From: Gossypium raimondii
Lineage: Eukaryota > Streptophyta > Magnoliopsida > Malvales > Malvaceae
DNA length: 64,000 bases
NCBI RefSeq assembly: GCF_025698545.1
Contig: NC_068569.1
Span: forward strand, 25,110,001-25,174,000
Direction of reading: 5' to 3'
This document shows, one piece after another, positions 22,314-32,978 of the stretch; the first letter of the stretch is position 1; the number at the start of each line of letters is the position of its first letter. Under the pieces are notes generated by a model. The model worked only from the letters and a program-made list of their open reading frames with translations, made no database searches and was not told the origin of the DNA. The translations under genes and the position numbers were made by a program.

Positions 22314-23745
22314 TTAACCTAGGCATATCCTGGTATGACCATGCGAAGACATATTTGAATTCTTAGAGTAACTCAATGAAGTCTCGCCAATCTTTGTGGT
22401 AATGTCAGTTCCAACCTTCACCTCTTTTCCCTCTTCCAAGCTCACAATTTCTATTGATTCCTTGTGAGGTAGGATTTGTTTTTCTTCGTGTTCTACCATC
22501 CTCAACAAGTCTGGAGATAAACTACAGTCTACGTTATCTTCAAAGTCATGCGATCCCTTTAAACACATGTCTTGTTCAAAAGGAAATTCTGAGTTTGTAG
22601 CAGTGTTATTCATGTCATTGATATTTAGGGACGTATTGTAGGTACAAAAGAATAAACAAAGAATGTATGAATTTATGAATAATCATTTGTACAGTGTAAC
22701 TATGAATGAATAAAAGAATGATTTGGAAGAAAATCCAAAAGAATGAAAGAATCAAAGAGAATTACTCGTATAGAATGAAAGAATATTTGCTCAAAATGAT
22801 TGCAAAGATATACTTCATTAAAATAATAATGTTTAAACATTAGCATATTTCACAAATGGGTTCTTATCACTTCTTAGGCTAAAAGCAATAAGAGCGTTCT
22901 GAACATTACTCTGAGTAAGCTTTAAATACTACAGGGATTTCTTCTGTAGTCCAATTGCTTAGCATGCTCCCAGGTTTATAAGGGCGGATATCTAACAAGG
23001 TCCCTCTTTCAGTTGTTCCTTTATGAATGGCATTGATGTGAACGTTTCTCAAAATTTTTTTAATACTTTCTCTTATTGGCGTCTTTCGCTCGGGATGATT
23101 AATCCTTTCTGACATAAAAATTTCGGCTATGCAAGGGAATATCATTGGTTCCCACTTGATTTTTTCCCCACTCACGCGTGCCCTTCTTCTTTCTTGCCTC
23201 TTCTCTAACTCTTTCCTTCTTTGTCTTGTATTTGACTTGTACCCTAAGCCAAAACGGTCATGCTTGTCCTTTAGCATTGGAGTCTCAACTCTTCCCTGAA
23301 GATGTCTCCCTAGTACTTTTCTCGGTAAGACTCATCTTCCTACTATCAATTGTAGACCCATTCTCGTAGTCTTGGACATTTTTGGTACCGGAATCCTGTT
23401 CTCCTCAGTAATAAATGTTGCATTCACAAATTCTAAAGACAGAAAATAATATTCAACAGCTTCATCATCTGTCTCCAAGTATGGTGCATCACTAGTTACG
23501 GCCGCTATAATATCCTCTTCGACATTTACTGTCACCAGCTGACCTTCTGACACTTGCTTCAACTTTTGATATAGTGATGACGGTACAGCCCCTGCCGAAT
23601 GTATCCAAGGTCTCCCTAACAAACAGTTATAGGAAGGCTTGATATCCATTACTATAAAGTCCACATCATAGGTAGTTGGGCGAATTAACAGAGGTATTTC
23701 AATTCTTCTCAAGACTTTCCTTTTTGTACCATCAAATGCTCTCAC
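22314..23745 (-). pseudogene. Gypsy protease and spacer
   Basis: 23745-23332 carries the C-terminal half of an aspartic protease-like domain (VDFIVMDIKPSYNCLLGRPW then IHSAGAVPSSLYQKLK), the usual layout upstream of RT in this lineage. 23277-22906 (GLGYKSN...) and 22613-22314 are spacer parts of pol before RT. The active-site DSG-type block should lie further right (about 23800-24300) and is broken by stops. Confidence 0.65.
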
Positions 23746-23999
23746 TATATTTTAGCATGATTTCATGTGAGAGCTGTCCACATGAAACCTATTTAACGTG
23801 GACAAGGGCAAAACGTTCAATACCGATACATTGTCAATCAGAACCCCTTGTAATGTGTACCATTTGCATCTGGTAGTAATGTGCAGAGCTTTAGTTGATC
23901 CCATACCCGTGGTGGTATTTCATCGTCATTGAACAAAATAAAGTTATCAGCACTTATGTTGTTAACCAGTCAATCCAGTTTATTGACCGAAATATCATT

Positions 24000-26311
24000 G
24001 GCCACGTATGTCTCATTTAGCACTTTCATCAATGCACTTCGGTGTACCTCCGAACTCAAGAGTAAAGCTAATACAGATATGCGAGCTGGTTGTTTATGCA
24101 ATTGCTCCACAACACTATACTCGTTGTGTTTCAAAAACTTCAGAAATTACCTGGCTTCCTTCTTTTTCACTGGCTCATTAATTGGCGGCTCAAGTTCAGC
24201 TATTTTTCTCTTCTCTTATTCCGTCGTCAGGGCTTTTCCTTTTACCGATTCTGTTCGAGCATATATCAGATCGTAACATCTCCCACTATGCGTATGAGAA
24301 CCTACATCCTGATCCTTCTTTGAAGCACTGGATAAATCTTTCTTTCCCAGATTTGCCACATCACAATTATAATTCCAGGGTACCCTCTTACTATCTTTAT
24401 AAGCAAAGACTGCAGGTTTCTAAATTATGATATTTGGTGTCATCTGTACTCCCGCTTCATTATTTTTAGGTTGCGAGATGGTGACCACAGAATAATTAAC
24501 TTTTGGAACCTCTATTGTTGACTATGACGTGCATATACTTCCCACTTTTTTAACTTTTTCACAGAACTCCATCTCTTTATTGTTTATCATGCCTTGCACC
24601 AATGCTCTGAATTCTTCACACTATTGGATCTTGTGCCCCACTTCATGATAGAACTCACAGTAGTTCCTCATCTTTTCGTAACTTTCTTCTGAATTCAAAA
24701 TGATTGACCCCCTTTTTACCATCTCTTTCCAGACCTATCTCAAAGGAGTTTTTATTTCTGCAATGTTTATCTTGATTCTTCTTCCCACATCTTCACTCAT
24801 CGCGTTTACCCCATTATCAATAAGATTGAGTTACGGATTTTCTGCATTAGATGGGTCATCGAATTTAACAATGCCCATACTAATGAACCTTTCAACTAAC
24901 TTTTTGAAGGCACTGCAATTTTTTATCGAGTGCCCCGTGATTCCTGTATGGTATTCGCATTGGGCGTTTGCGTCATACCATTTGAGGTACGGAGGTTGTA
25001 TTGGCTTTAAGTAAAAGGAGAAATGACATGTGCATCGAATAAACTCTGATACAACTCCCTATATCACCTGGATTGTCGTAAATTGGGGTTTCTCAGTGTT
25101 TTGCTTTGCGCCAAATTTTTTTTTTGATGAACCTTGTTGACCAGCAACCACCTTTCTTGGCTGATTTACAGTAATCGATTTAGAGTAACCCTTATTATAT
25201 GTACTTGTATTGTTCACCTCGTTTTCTTGTGTTGTTCACTTCGTTTTCTTTTTTCCTCGAGGCTGACCTTTTGTTACTTTCTCCGGCATCTATATTTCCA
25301 CTTCTTATAGCATTCTCAATCATCTCGCCATTCATGACTATATCTAAAAAACTTTTTGTGGCACTTCCTAGCATGTGTGTGATGAATGGGGCTTTTAGCG
25401 TGTTGATAAAGAGCATCGTAGTTTCTTTTTCTAGGAGCGGCGGCTGAACTTGGATGGCAATCTCCCTCCATCTCTATGCATATTGCCTAAAACTCTTACT
25501 ATGTTTCTTTTCCATGTTTTGTAAAGTAATTCTATCAGGAGTCATATCGTTACATGACTATATTGCTTCATGAATGCTTGTACTAGGTCCCTCCACGAAC
25601 TAATCCTGGTACAACTCAATTGGTTCTACCATTTGGATGCTGTCCCCACCAGGCTATCTTGGAAGCTGTGTATTAGTAGTTGGTCATTGTTAACGTATCC
25701 AGCCATTCTTCTGCAAAACATAGTGATGTGAGCCTCGGGCAACTGGTTCCATTGTACTTTTCAAAGTCCAACATTTTGAACTTGTAAGGAAGTACTAAAT
25801 CTGGAACCAAGCTCAGATCTTTAGCGTCGAATCCATGATGATTATCAGCACTTTCCAATGTTTTGAATTTTTCTTCCAGCCATTTACACTTGTCTTCTAG
25901 CTATTTTGGCAATTCCACCTTCGCCTTTTCCTTTTCTGCCACTTCATCAAAATCGGGGATAACGGGATTAATTGGGTTATCTCTTGGGTTTGAACCTAAT
26001 CCAGCCTGAAAGTTCATTGGCATCGAAGCATCGACCTAAGATTGTTGAGGCCTAATTGTGACGGACGGTCTCCGCGGGTACATCTCAGCTTGGGCCTATA
26101 TAATTGGTGGAGTAAAACCTGGAGGATAGAGCGGCTCCTCATTATCTTCACTAGGGCTGGTCATGGGGCCTTTTCCTTGATCTATTATCCTAGCCAATAA
26201 TTGGGTCAACTGGGCCATCATATTTCTTTGAGATTCCAACATCTTTTCCGTCATATCTTGCTGAATTTTAGCTAGCTGCTCTTGCATTTGCGTTTGTAGT
26301 TGATCTTGCAT
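24000..26311 (-). pseudogene. Gypsy gag, fragmented
   Basis: 26311-26096 encodes a Gln-rich coiled coil (MQDQLQTQMQEQLAKIQQDM...) typical for the N-terminus of this gag. 25858-25673 has KFKMLDFEKYNGTSCP, the start of the retrotransposon gag core, and 25416-25195 continues with LFINTLKAPFITHMLGSATKSF. Stops and indels separate the pieces. 24000-25000 reads as the C-terminal gag and protease linker, also broken. Confidence 0.7.
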
Positions 26312-26954
26312 CTCCCTTTGAAGTTGTTCAAGTCTTTCTAATCTTTGGTCTATGTATTTTGTCTTAGCTCGGGTACCGTAATGATGTTTGGTTGGTAGGT
26401 TTTTTACCGATTTCCAGCTAAACTGAAATGATTTTAACCAATTAGGATCTTTTGGTGGACTTTAATACATATGATGTAATGTAATGCAAATGAATAAAAT
26501 GAATGCAAAAAGACATCGATTTTGATTCAATTCCATTTAAAAAACTTTACCAGAAAAAAAAATTCTTTACATAAAACAGATTACATATATGGCTTTGCCC
26601 TAATACTCAAAACTTTAATTTTTCTAAGCAGTAAAGCTAGCTCCTACCCCCGGTCTATTCCAGCTCGTACTTTACACTCAGTATATCAGCTTGTACTGCC
26701 AAAGTCTGTAAGTAATCGGCTACCTCTCGAATCTAAGTCACATCCTCTCCCATAACGTGATCTCTGTTTCTAACCTGGTTTTGACAAAATTGGAGCTGCT
26801 CTTTTTGACGCTCTTCACTGGCTTCAAGGAATTCAATCCGCATTTCACAGTTTTATAATATCATTTCTAATTCTTCCATTTTTCTTTTCATTTCCTCGAT
26901 CCTGTCTAAGCTCGCTCTTAGCTTTTAGTTCATCATTTTCATTTCGGTTTTGGG
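26312..26954 (-). other. Untranslated leader region of the gypsy element
   Basis: Between gag and the LTR remnant. No conserved coding and no clear primer-binding site on the minus strand. Short frames here are not supported. Confidence 0.4.
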
Positions 26955-27249
26955 GGAGCTCAACTATCAATAGAGAGCCTCCCCCTCATTTGTACTCACT
27001 CCATTCATTGTTTCATTATTCTTTGTGAATAAGAGAATAGAGAGCATTTACTCAAACACTTTGCGAGCGTCCTTTCTGTTGTTCTTTGTTGTTCTTCTTT
27101 TAGCATAAATCGCTTCCGCTCTTCAATTGGTGCCTTGGAGGAGTTCTAAAAGAATCCTCACTTGAGTTAAGGCTGACTTGGGCGAGTTTGGATGAACGGA
27201 TCGCCTAAGGCTGCACGGTTTGCGAGACGAAAGGTCTAGCCCCATGACA
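26955..27249 (+). mobile_element. Fragment of another LTR element (LTR end plus leader)
   Basis: Starts near GGGGGAGCTCAACTATC, runs through TTTGTACTCACTCCATTC, GTGAATAAGAGAATAGAGAGC and ATTTACTCAAACACTTTG, which look like the R/U5 part of a plant gypsy LTR on the plus strand. It then reaches TTCAATTGGTGCCTTGGAG (about 27125-27143), which looks like an LTR end and primer-binding site, and a leader with CTAAGGCTGCACGG. It replaces about 1.9 kb of the host element's 5' LTR. Family assignment is from memory. Confidence 0.45.
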
Positions 27250-27459
27250 CAAGGACGTGGTGGCACACGCGGGGGAGGCGGCGACAGTTGGAGGCTGCTG
27301 TTAGGCGCGCGGCGACTAAGGGTTTTTTGTTTTATTTTTCTGAAAGTGTTTTGAGCTGTTTTGTAGAGCTAGGGTTTTAATTATTTGGGCTGATTTGTAT
27401 TTGTTTATTTCTTGTGTTTATTTTGGGTTTTGGGCCTAGGCCAAAATTGGCCTATTACA
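27250..27459 (-). repeat. Truncated 5' LTR of the gypsy element (210 bp)
   Basis: Matches the last 210 bp of the left LTR (17205-17414), including CAAGGACGTGG, GCACACGCGGGGGAGGCGGCG and GGGTTTTGGGCCTAGGC, with scattered differences. The terminal TTACA and the AATAT flank are intact, so only the inner part was lost. Confidence 0.85.
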
Positions 27460-28572
27460 AATATTTCTCTCAATCATTTTGCTTTGGTTAGAGTTTTGCT
27501 TTAATTAATCATAGTGAAAATCAAAGGAAATAATCCTTAATACATTTATGTTACATTTGGTTATTAATGTAATAATATGAAGAAAAATTTATTTAACACA
27601 TGTTTTAAAATACCTAGACATAAAATAAAAATAATTAATACACATTTAAACATAAAATTAGAAATATGAGTAGAAGTTTTTATAAAAATAAGACATCTTC
27701 GAATAAGTGAAAATTTTTCCTTTTTGCCACAAATAAGTCATGTGATTGGCTAAAAAATACCAAATGTGTTTAATTTATAGCTAATCAAAGACTAAAACAT
27801 GTGAAAAAATAATATTCCAACCAAACATAGCATTATAGTAACAAACTTTTTTTTTTGTTGATCCTCTATTCACTTTGAATATGAGTTATGTCTTACAAAG
27901 AGAGATTATATCTTTGGGATACCTATTCGAAACTCATTTCTGTGATGAATCAAAGCATGACAATTTTGATTTGGTATGGTAAGTCAAATGACTAGTTTTA
28001 CGCTGTTGTCACATGAGATTATATTCTATAGATACTTGTGTGATTATACAAGTAAAATTTTTCATGATAGATCATGTTCAATCAATTTTCCAACATTATA
28101 TATTAGTCTTAGTTCAGTTGGCATTGATATTAATGCCAGCGCAGGAGGATGTAAGTTGGAGCATGCTTAGATGCGTTTATCTTACTATTTAAAGGTTGAG
28201 AGTGATTGTTAGCAGTTTTAGGCGTGGTATAAAAAGAAAAAGAAAAGCTAATCATGTACCAACAAGAATATGTTTATTCATATACTTGATAATCTTATTA
28301 TCAAACTCATTACACTTGTTAGATTGGCAACCAAATTTAAAATTATAATCAAATAAATATGGGGAAAGATAAAATCATTTGAAATTATCAAGGAGAAGGA
28401 TAAATAAGCAAGCTTAAACTTGCATTTTATTTAGTGAATTACATTTTTTCTTTTCTCTCTTTGTTTTAAGAGATTTTATTAAAGTACACAAGAGACCCTC
28501 TCATAAATACAAGTGATAATTTAGAATGAATCCATGAGAGGAATGCGTGTTTAGAAAATAGAAAGAAGTGAT

Positions 28573-29035
28573 TCAAGGGCACTTGCCATTCTTGTACTTG
28601 GCATAGCAAGGGCATACTTCCTTGTTAGCAGTAGGGCCAGGGGGCACACACCCATCGCAGGTGTTGCAGCAAGCGTTGCATGTTTTAAGGCACATCTTCG
28701 GCTTCCATGACTTGCTGCACCTTGATGCACACTTCCCCTCGCATTCTGGGATTAGGGGTTTTCCATTAATGCATACATTCATATATAAAGCTTTTTATAT
28801 TCGAAGAGTAGAATTATTCATAAACTCTCTTACCTGGCCTTTGGACTTGGGCTTCAACCATTAGCATCCCAATCTAAGAATTGTCAAGAAAAGACATGAT
28901 TAGTTTTGTGTTGGTTTCTTAAAATCATGATGGATTGCAACATAAATTGCTGTTTAAAACCTTAAAATAAAGTACCTCGCAAACTAGGAAAAGACACAAA
29001 ACAGCAAGCAAAAGGGTTGTCTTAGTGGTGGCCAT
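28573..29035 (-). CDS. GASA/snakin family cysteine-rich secreted peptide, copy 2
   Basis: Exons 29035-28976, 28873-28834 and 28745-28573, the exact counterparts of copy 1 shifted by 14,222 bp. The deduced 90-aa protein (signal peptide, then 12-Cys GASA domain) is identical, and I see no nucleotide difference in the exons; introns differ by isolated substitutions (for example near 28811 and 28914). Both copies keep start, stop and splice sites, so both should be functional. The likely difference in control is the shorter G tract beside the TATA box. Same functional expectation as copy 1. Confidence 0.92.
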
Positions 29036-29112
29036 TCTCAAACTTGTTTCTCTTTATGTGTGTGTCCTTTCCTTTTTTATTGTGGTTCATTTCAGTGCTA
29101 AGGTGTGGGGGG

Positions 29113-29119
29113 GTTTATA
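29113..29119 (-). promoter_or_regulatory. TATA box of GASA copy 2 beside a 7-G tract
   Basis: TATAAAC on the minus strand, about 78 bp upstream of the ATG. The adjoining G run on the plus strand (29107-29113) has 7 G against 12 in copy 1, which moves upstream elements by about half a helical turn. Confidence 0.6.
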
Positions 29120-29482
29120 GGATAGAAGTATGAATCTCAAAACTAATTTTAGGAAGCTAATTTCTAATATTAGACAATTTAGCCATTCTTTTAGGAGTAA
29201 TTACCCCAAATATATATAAAAGAGGATAAACAAAACATGAATACCATCCTCAAACTTAATTTTCTATATAGTTACTCCCTAATTACAGTAGATTTGTTTT
29301 ACATTAATTAAGTTTCACTTCTTTATCTTCCTTCAATCATAATTAATTATATCCCTTTTATAATTCTTTTCTCTTTATCCATAATCATTTATATATATAA
29401 ATTAGTTTTTTCCTGCTGATTGATTTGTGTATTAATTAAAATATATTATATGTAAATATTAAAAACATTTCATCAATAATAT

Positions 29483-30574
29483 TATTAAAAAATAATATTT
29501 AAAATAAACTTGAATGATTTGATATTACTCCAAATTATGCTTTTAGCTTTACTTCTAAAAATAGAGTTGGAATATAATTTAAAGATTAGAAAGAAAATAA
29601 AATTAAGTTAGTAAATAAAAATTACATTAAAAAGTTGTATAAAAATATATAAAATTTGTATGTAAATTAATAAACTGATCTGTATGATTTCAGTAATATC
29701 TTTAATATTTTCTCATTTATCTATTAAAGAAAGAAATATTTGATATATATTATATATGAAGTTCAGTTTTCAATTATTAAAAAAGGAGTCTACGAATAAA
29801 TGTGTAAAGTTTAAATTTCAGGGACTTGAAGCACATATTTATATTTTCCAATATAAGAACTTAATATTAAGAAAAAATTAAAATTGGATTAAGTGTATAC
29901 ACGTTTATATTTTTTTCCATAAGCAAGGTTTAAATCAATTATAACAAAGATTAGTAACATATATGAGTATTCAAGGTTGATAAATTTCTATAAAGAAATT
30001 GGATTGAAATAATATTCATTTTAAACTTTAGTCAATAAAGACACGTTGCAAATAATTAACATGCCAAATAGCAAAATTTTAACTTTAAATTACTATAATA
30101 TATATCAGATAGGGAGTAGGGATTGATCAGAGATAAAATTCAAAATTGATCAATAATACTTTTGTTTACAAAGTTTATATACTTTATGGTGATGGTGAAA
30201 AGCACTCAATGGTTAAGAATCTCTGTATTTTATTTAACAAGCCAAATTATTTTGTCTTTATAATTCAACCATTATATTTCAATCTACTTTCCTTAATCGA
30301 AAATATCATCTCTAACTATATATATATTTAATGATTGGATGATATTTTTAATTTTAATCATCAAAACGCTAAAAAATCTGAAGAAAAAACCAAAAAAATT
30401 GCCGCCATGAACCAAATATGCTTTGAAATGAACTACTAAATGGAGGGTAATGAGAACTGACCAAAAGTAGAAATAAATTTAATTATACTTGGAAATAATA
30501 AATGAGAAGAAGATTTTAAAAACAGTTGGCAAATAAAATAAAAAGCATGTTGGAGTAGAATCCTAAAGTCATAT
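29483..30574. other. Intergenic, AT-rich
   Basis: Unique flank of the duplication and the 3' side of the E2 gene. Frames at 30146-30331 and 30436-30675 lack any family signature. Nothing else seen. Confidence 0.5.
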
Positions 30575-31192
<618 letters not shown>

Positions 31193-31708
31193 TGCTGATT
31201 TCTCCACAAATTTGGAAAACAATAGACCAAAAAACTCCTACCTCTGTAAAAGATTTTAACAAAATCTTAACATCATATATCACACAAATAATAATTGTTC
31301 TAATAAATAAATAAACAATGATTGTAACACAAACTAGAGTTAAATGCATTGTTGTGGAGACTGTTAATGGGCATAATTGATGATGACAAAACAAAGAAAC
31401 AGAGAAAAAAAAGAATCCTTGAGAAACTGGGATCTAGAATAAATGAAAGAGCAGACCCAGATTATAACACAGTATCTCTAAACCCTAACATACCTCAGTA
31501 TATTAGCCCTAAAGCTTCTGATTTGAAGAATAAATTCATAGGTTGAAATTCTAAAAAGAAAAGAAAAAAAACCTCATATTTTGCGAAAACAATAAAAAAC
31601 AGCATTCAATCTTCATCAAAAATAAGATTTAATTTTTCTTATAGCAAAACCCTAATTAGATCATCAAAGAAATTTATATTTTCGTTACCTAAGTATACTT
31701 CTCAATTG

Positions 31709-31751
<43 letters not shown>

Positions 31752-31929
31752 TTCCCTAAGAAATAGAAAAGAAGAAGGAAAACCCTAACAACAATTAAAG
31801 TGAAAGAGGAAATAAATAAGGTAACCAACCAACCTATCTAGTTCTAAATATATGGCTTATAGTTTGAGATATTGATTTTCTTTTCTTTTCTTTTATTCTT
31901 TTTTTGAAAGAGATATTGATTATTGAGAG
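31193..31929. other. 5' UTR and promoter region of the E2 gene
   Basis: Likely spliced 5' UTR and promoter on the minus strand. It holds a long TA microsatellite (31713-31750). The short plus-strand frame at 31349-31546 shows no family signature. Confidence 0.4.
31713..31750. repeat. TA microsatellite, about 19 units
   Basis: Uninterrupted (AT)n between CCA and CTTCCC, about 520 bp upstream of the E2 start codon. Length is expected to vary between individuals. Confidence 0.95.
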
Positions 31930-32460
31930 GATGAGTCTGGCGACTCAATATCATTTATTTATTTATATAATATATTTTTTTATCAAAAATATTATTATAA
32001 TTAGTTCGTATTCTCATGCGGTACATGGGTTAAGTCATCGGGCTATTAATAAAATCGATGTTATCTATCTTTCTCTATTTGCATTACCTACACCAATTGA
32101 AAGTTCTTTTTTCCATTTTTCTTCTACAATTCAATTTTTTTTTCATGAAATAACTTTTGACTTCACAAATCTATGAACCAAAATTCAAACAATTTTTTTC
32201 TGATCTCCAACACTAATCGTTAGATCGACTTGAATCTAAGGTATGTTTTTTTACTCGTCAATGGGTACTGATTCACCATATCGATTATCGAATTGTTGTT
32301 TGGAGCTCATTCGCGAAACTTTAAAAAAAAATAGTCCAATGACTTAAATAAAAACTTTTGAATAGTTTGATGACTTAAATGGAAACTTTTGAATAATTCA
32401 AGAATCAAATTATAACTTTTTTTTTGTTAAATGACCAAAAAAAAACTTTTTTTAGTAATA
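31930..32460. repeat. Dispersed repeat, copy 1 (related to 39060-39355)
   Basis: Shares a series of words, in the same order, with 39060-39355: ACAATTCAATTTTTTTT, then ATTCAAACAATTTTTTTC or the like, GATCTCCAACA(C/T)..., ACTTAAATAAAAACTTTTGAAT, AATAATTCAA and TTAAATGACC. The similarity is diffuse and the ends are unclear. Probably a non-autonomous element of unknown class. Confidence 0.45.
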
Positions 32461-32973
32461 TAATTACAAAATATTTTTAAATATATATTATTCTCCTATA
32501 ATTAAAATTATTAAAAATCATATAGTTTCAGATTTTACATTAAAGAAAATTTAATTAAATTTGGAATTTTTAATTTCTGTAATAAATTTTATAATACCAA
32601 ATATATTAAAATATATATATACCGGATTTTTATTCATTTTCTAAGTTATGAATGTAAGTAATATGATAATATCTACTATATTTAATTTATTAGACCTAAA
32701 TAATTTTATTAATATCTACAGTCTTGAGTACGCTTTGATAATTTATAGGTATAATGTTAATATTAGGTTAGTGTTTCATGTAAAATTGATTTAATTAATT
32801 ATATAAAATAAATAATTTAATTAAATAATAAAATATTATATTTAACTTTATTATATATATAAATAAATTAATTTCATGACTCAAATTATTAAAATTTTAA
32901 ACTGATTTAAAAGTTGTAGAAAGTTGCTTAGTGTTACGTGGTCTAGGAGATTGAAAATAAGTCAAGTAAAATT
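32461..32973. other. AT-rich intergenic stretch
   Basis: Very AT-rich, ending at the left target duplication AAAAG of the gypsy LTR. No feature seen. Confidence 0.5.
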
Positions 32974-32978
32974 AAAAG

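Larger units (their letters stand above)
15268..27459 (-). mobile_element. Ty3/gypsy retrotransposon (Tat-like), 12.2 kb, between the two duplication copies
   Basis: Ends are TGTCGAAACC at 15268 and ...CCTATTACA at 27459, flanked on both sides by AATAT (15263-15267 and 27460-27464). Coding is on the minus strand, right to left: gag (26311 to about 24000), protease (23745-23332), reverse transcriptase (22107-21568), RNase H (about 21560-20870, disrupted), integrase (20862-19862), a non-coding 2.4-kb stretch with minisatellite, polypurine tract at 17415-17430, then the 3' LTR 17414-15268. Frameshifts and stops break every domain. The GDSSLVIYQLKGEWETRDP block is typical of the extra RNase H of the Tat/Ogre lineage (recognition from memory). 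The right-hand 5' LTR is cut to 210 bp. Confidence 0.88.
27460..29482. repeat. Direct duplication, copy 2 (2.02 kb, carries a GASA gene)
   Basis: Second copy of 13230-15267, same orientation. Begins at AATATTTCTCTC right after the gypsy terminus and ends at CATCAATAATAT, after which the sequence continues into unique DNA (TATTAAAAAATAAT). Indels against copy 1 are small and sit in A, T or G runs. Confidence 0.95.
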
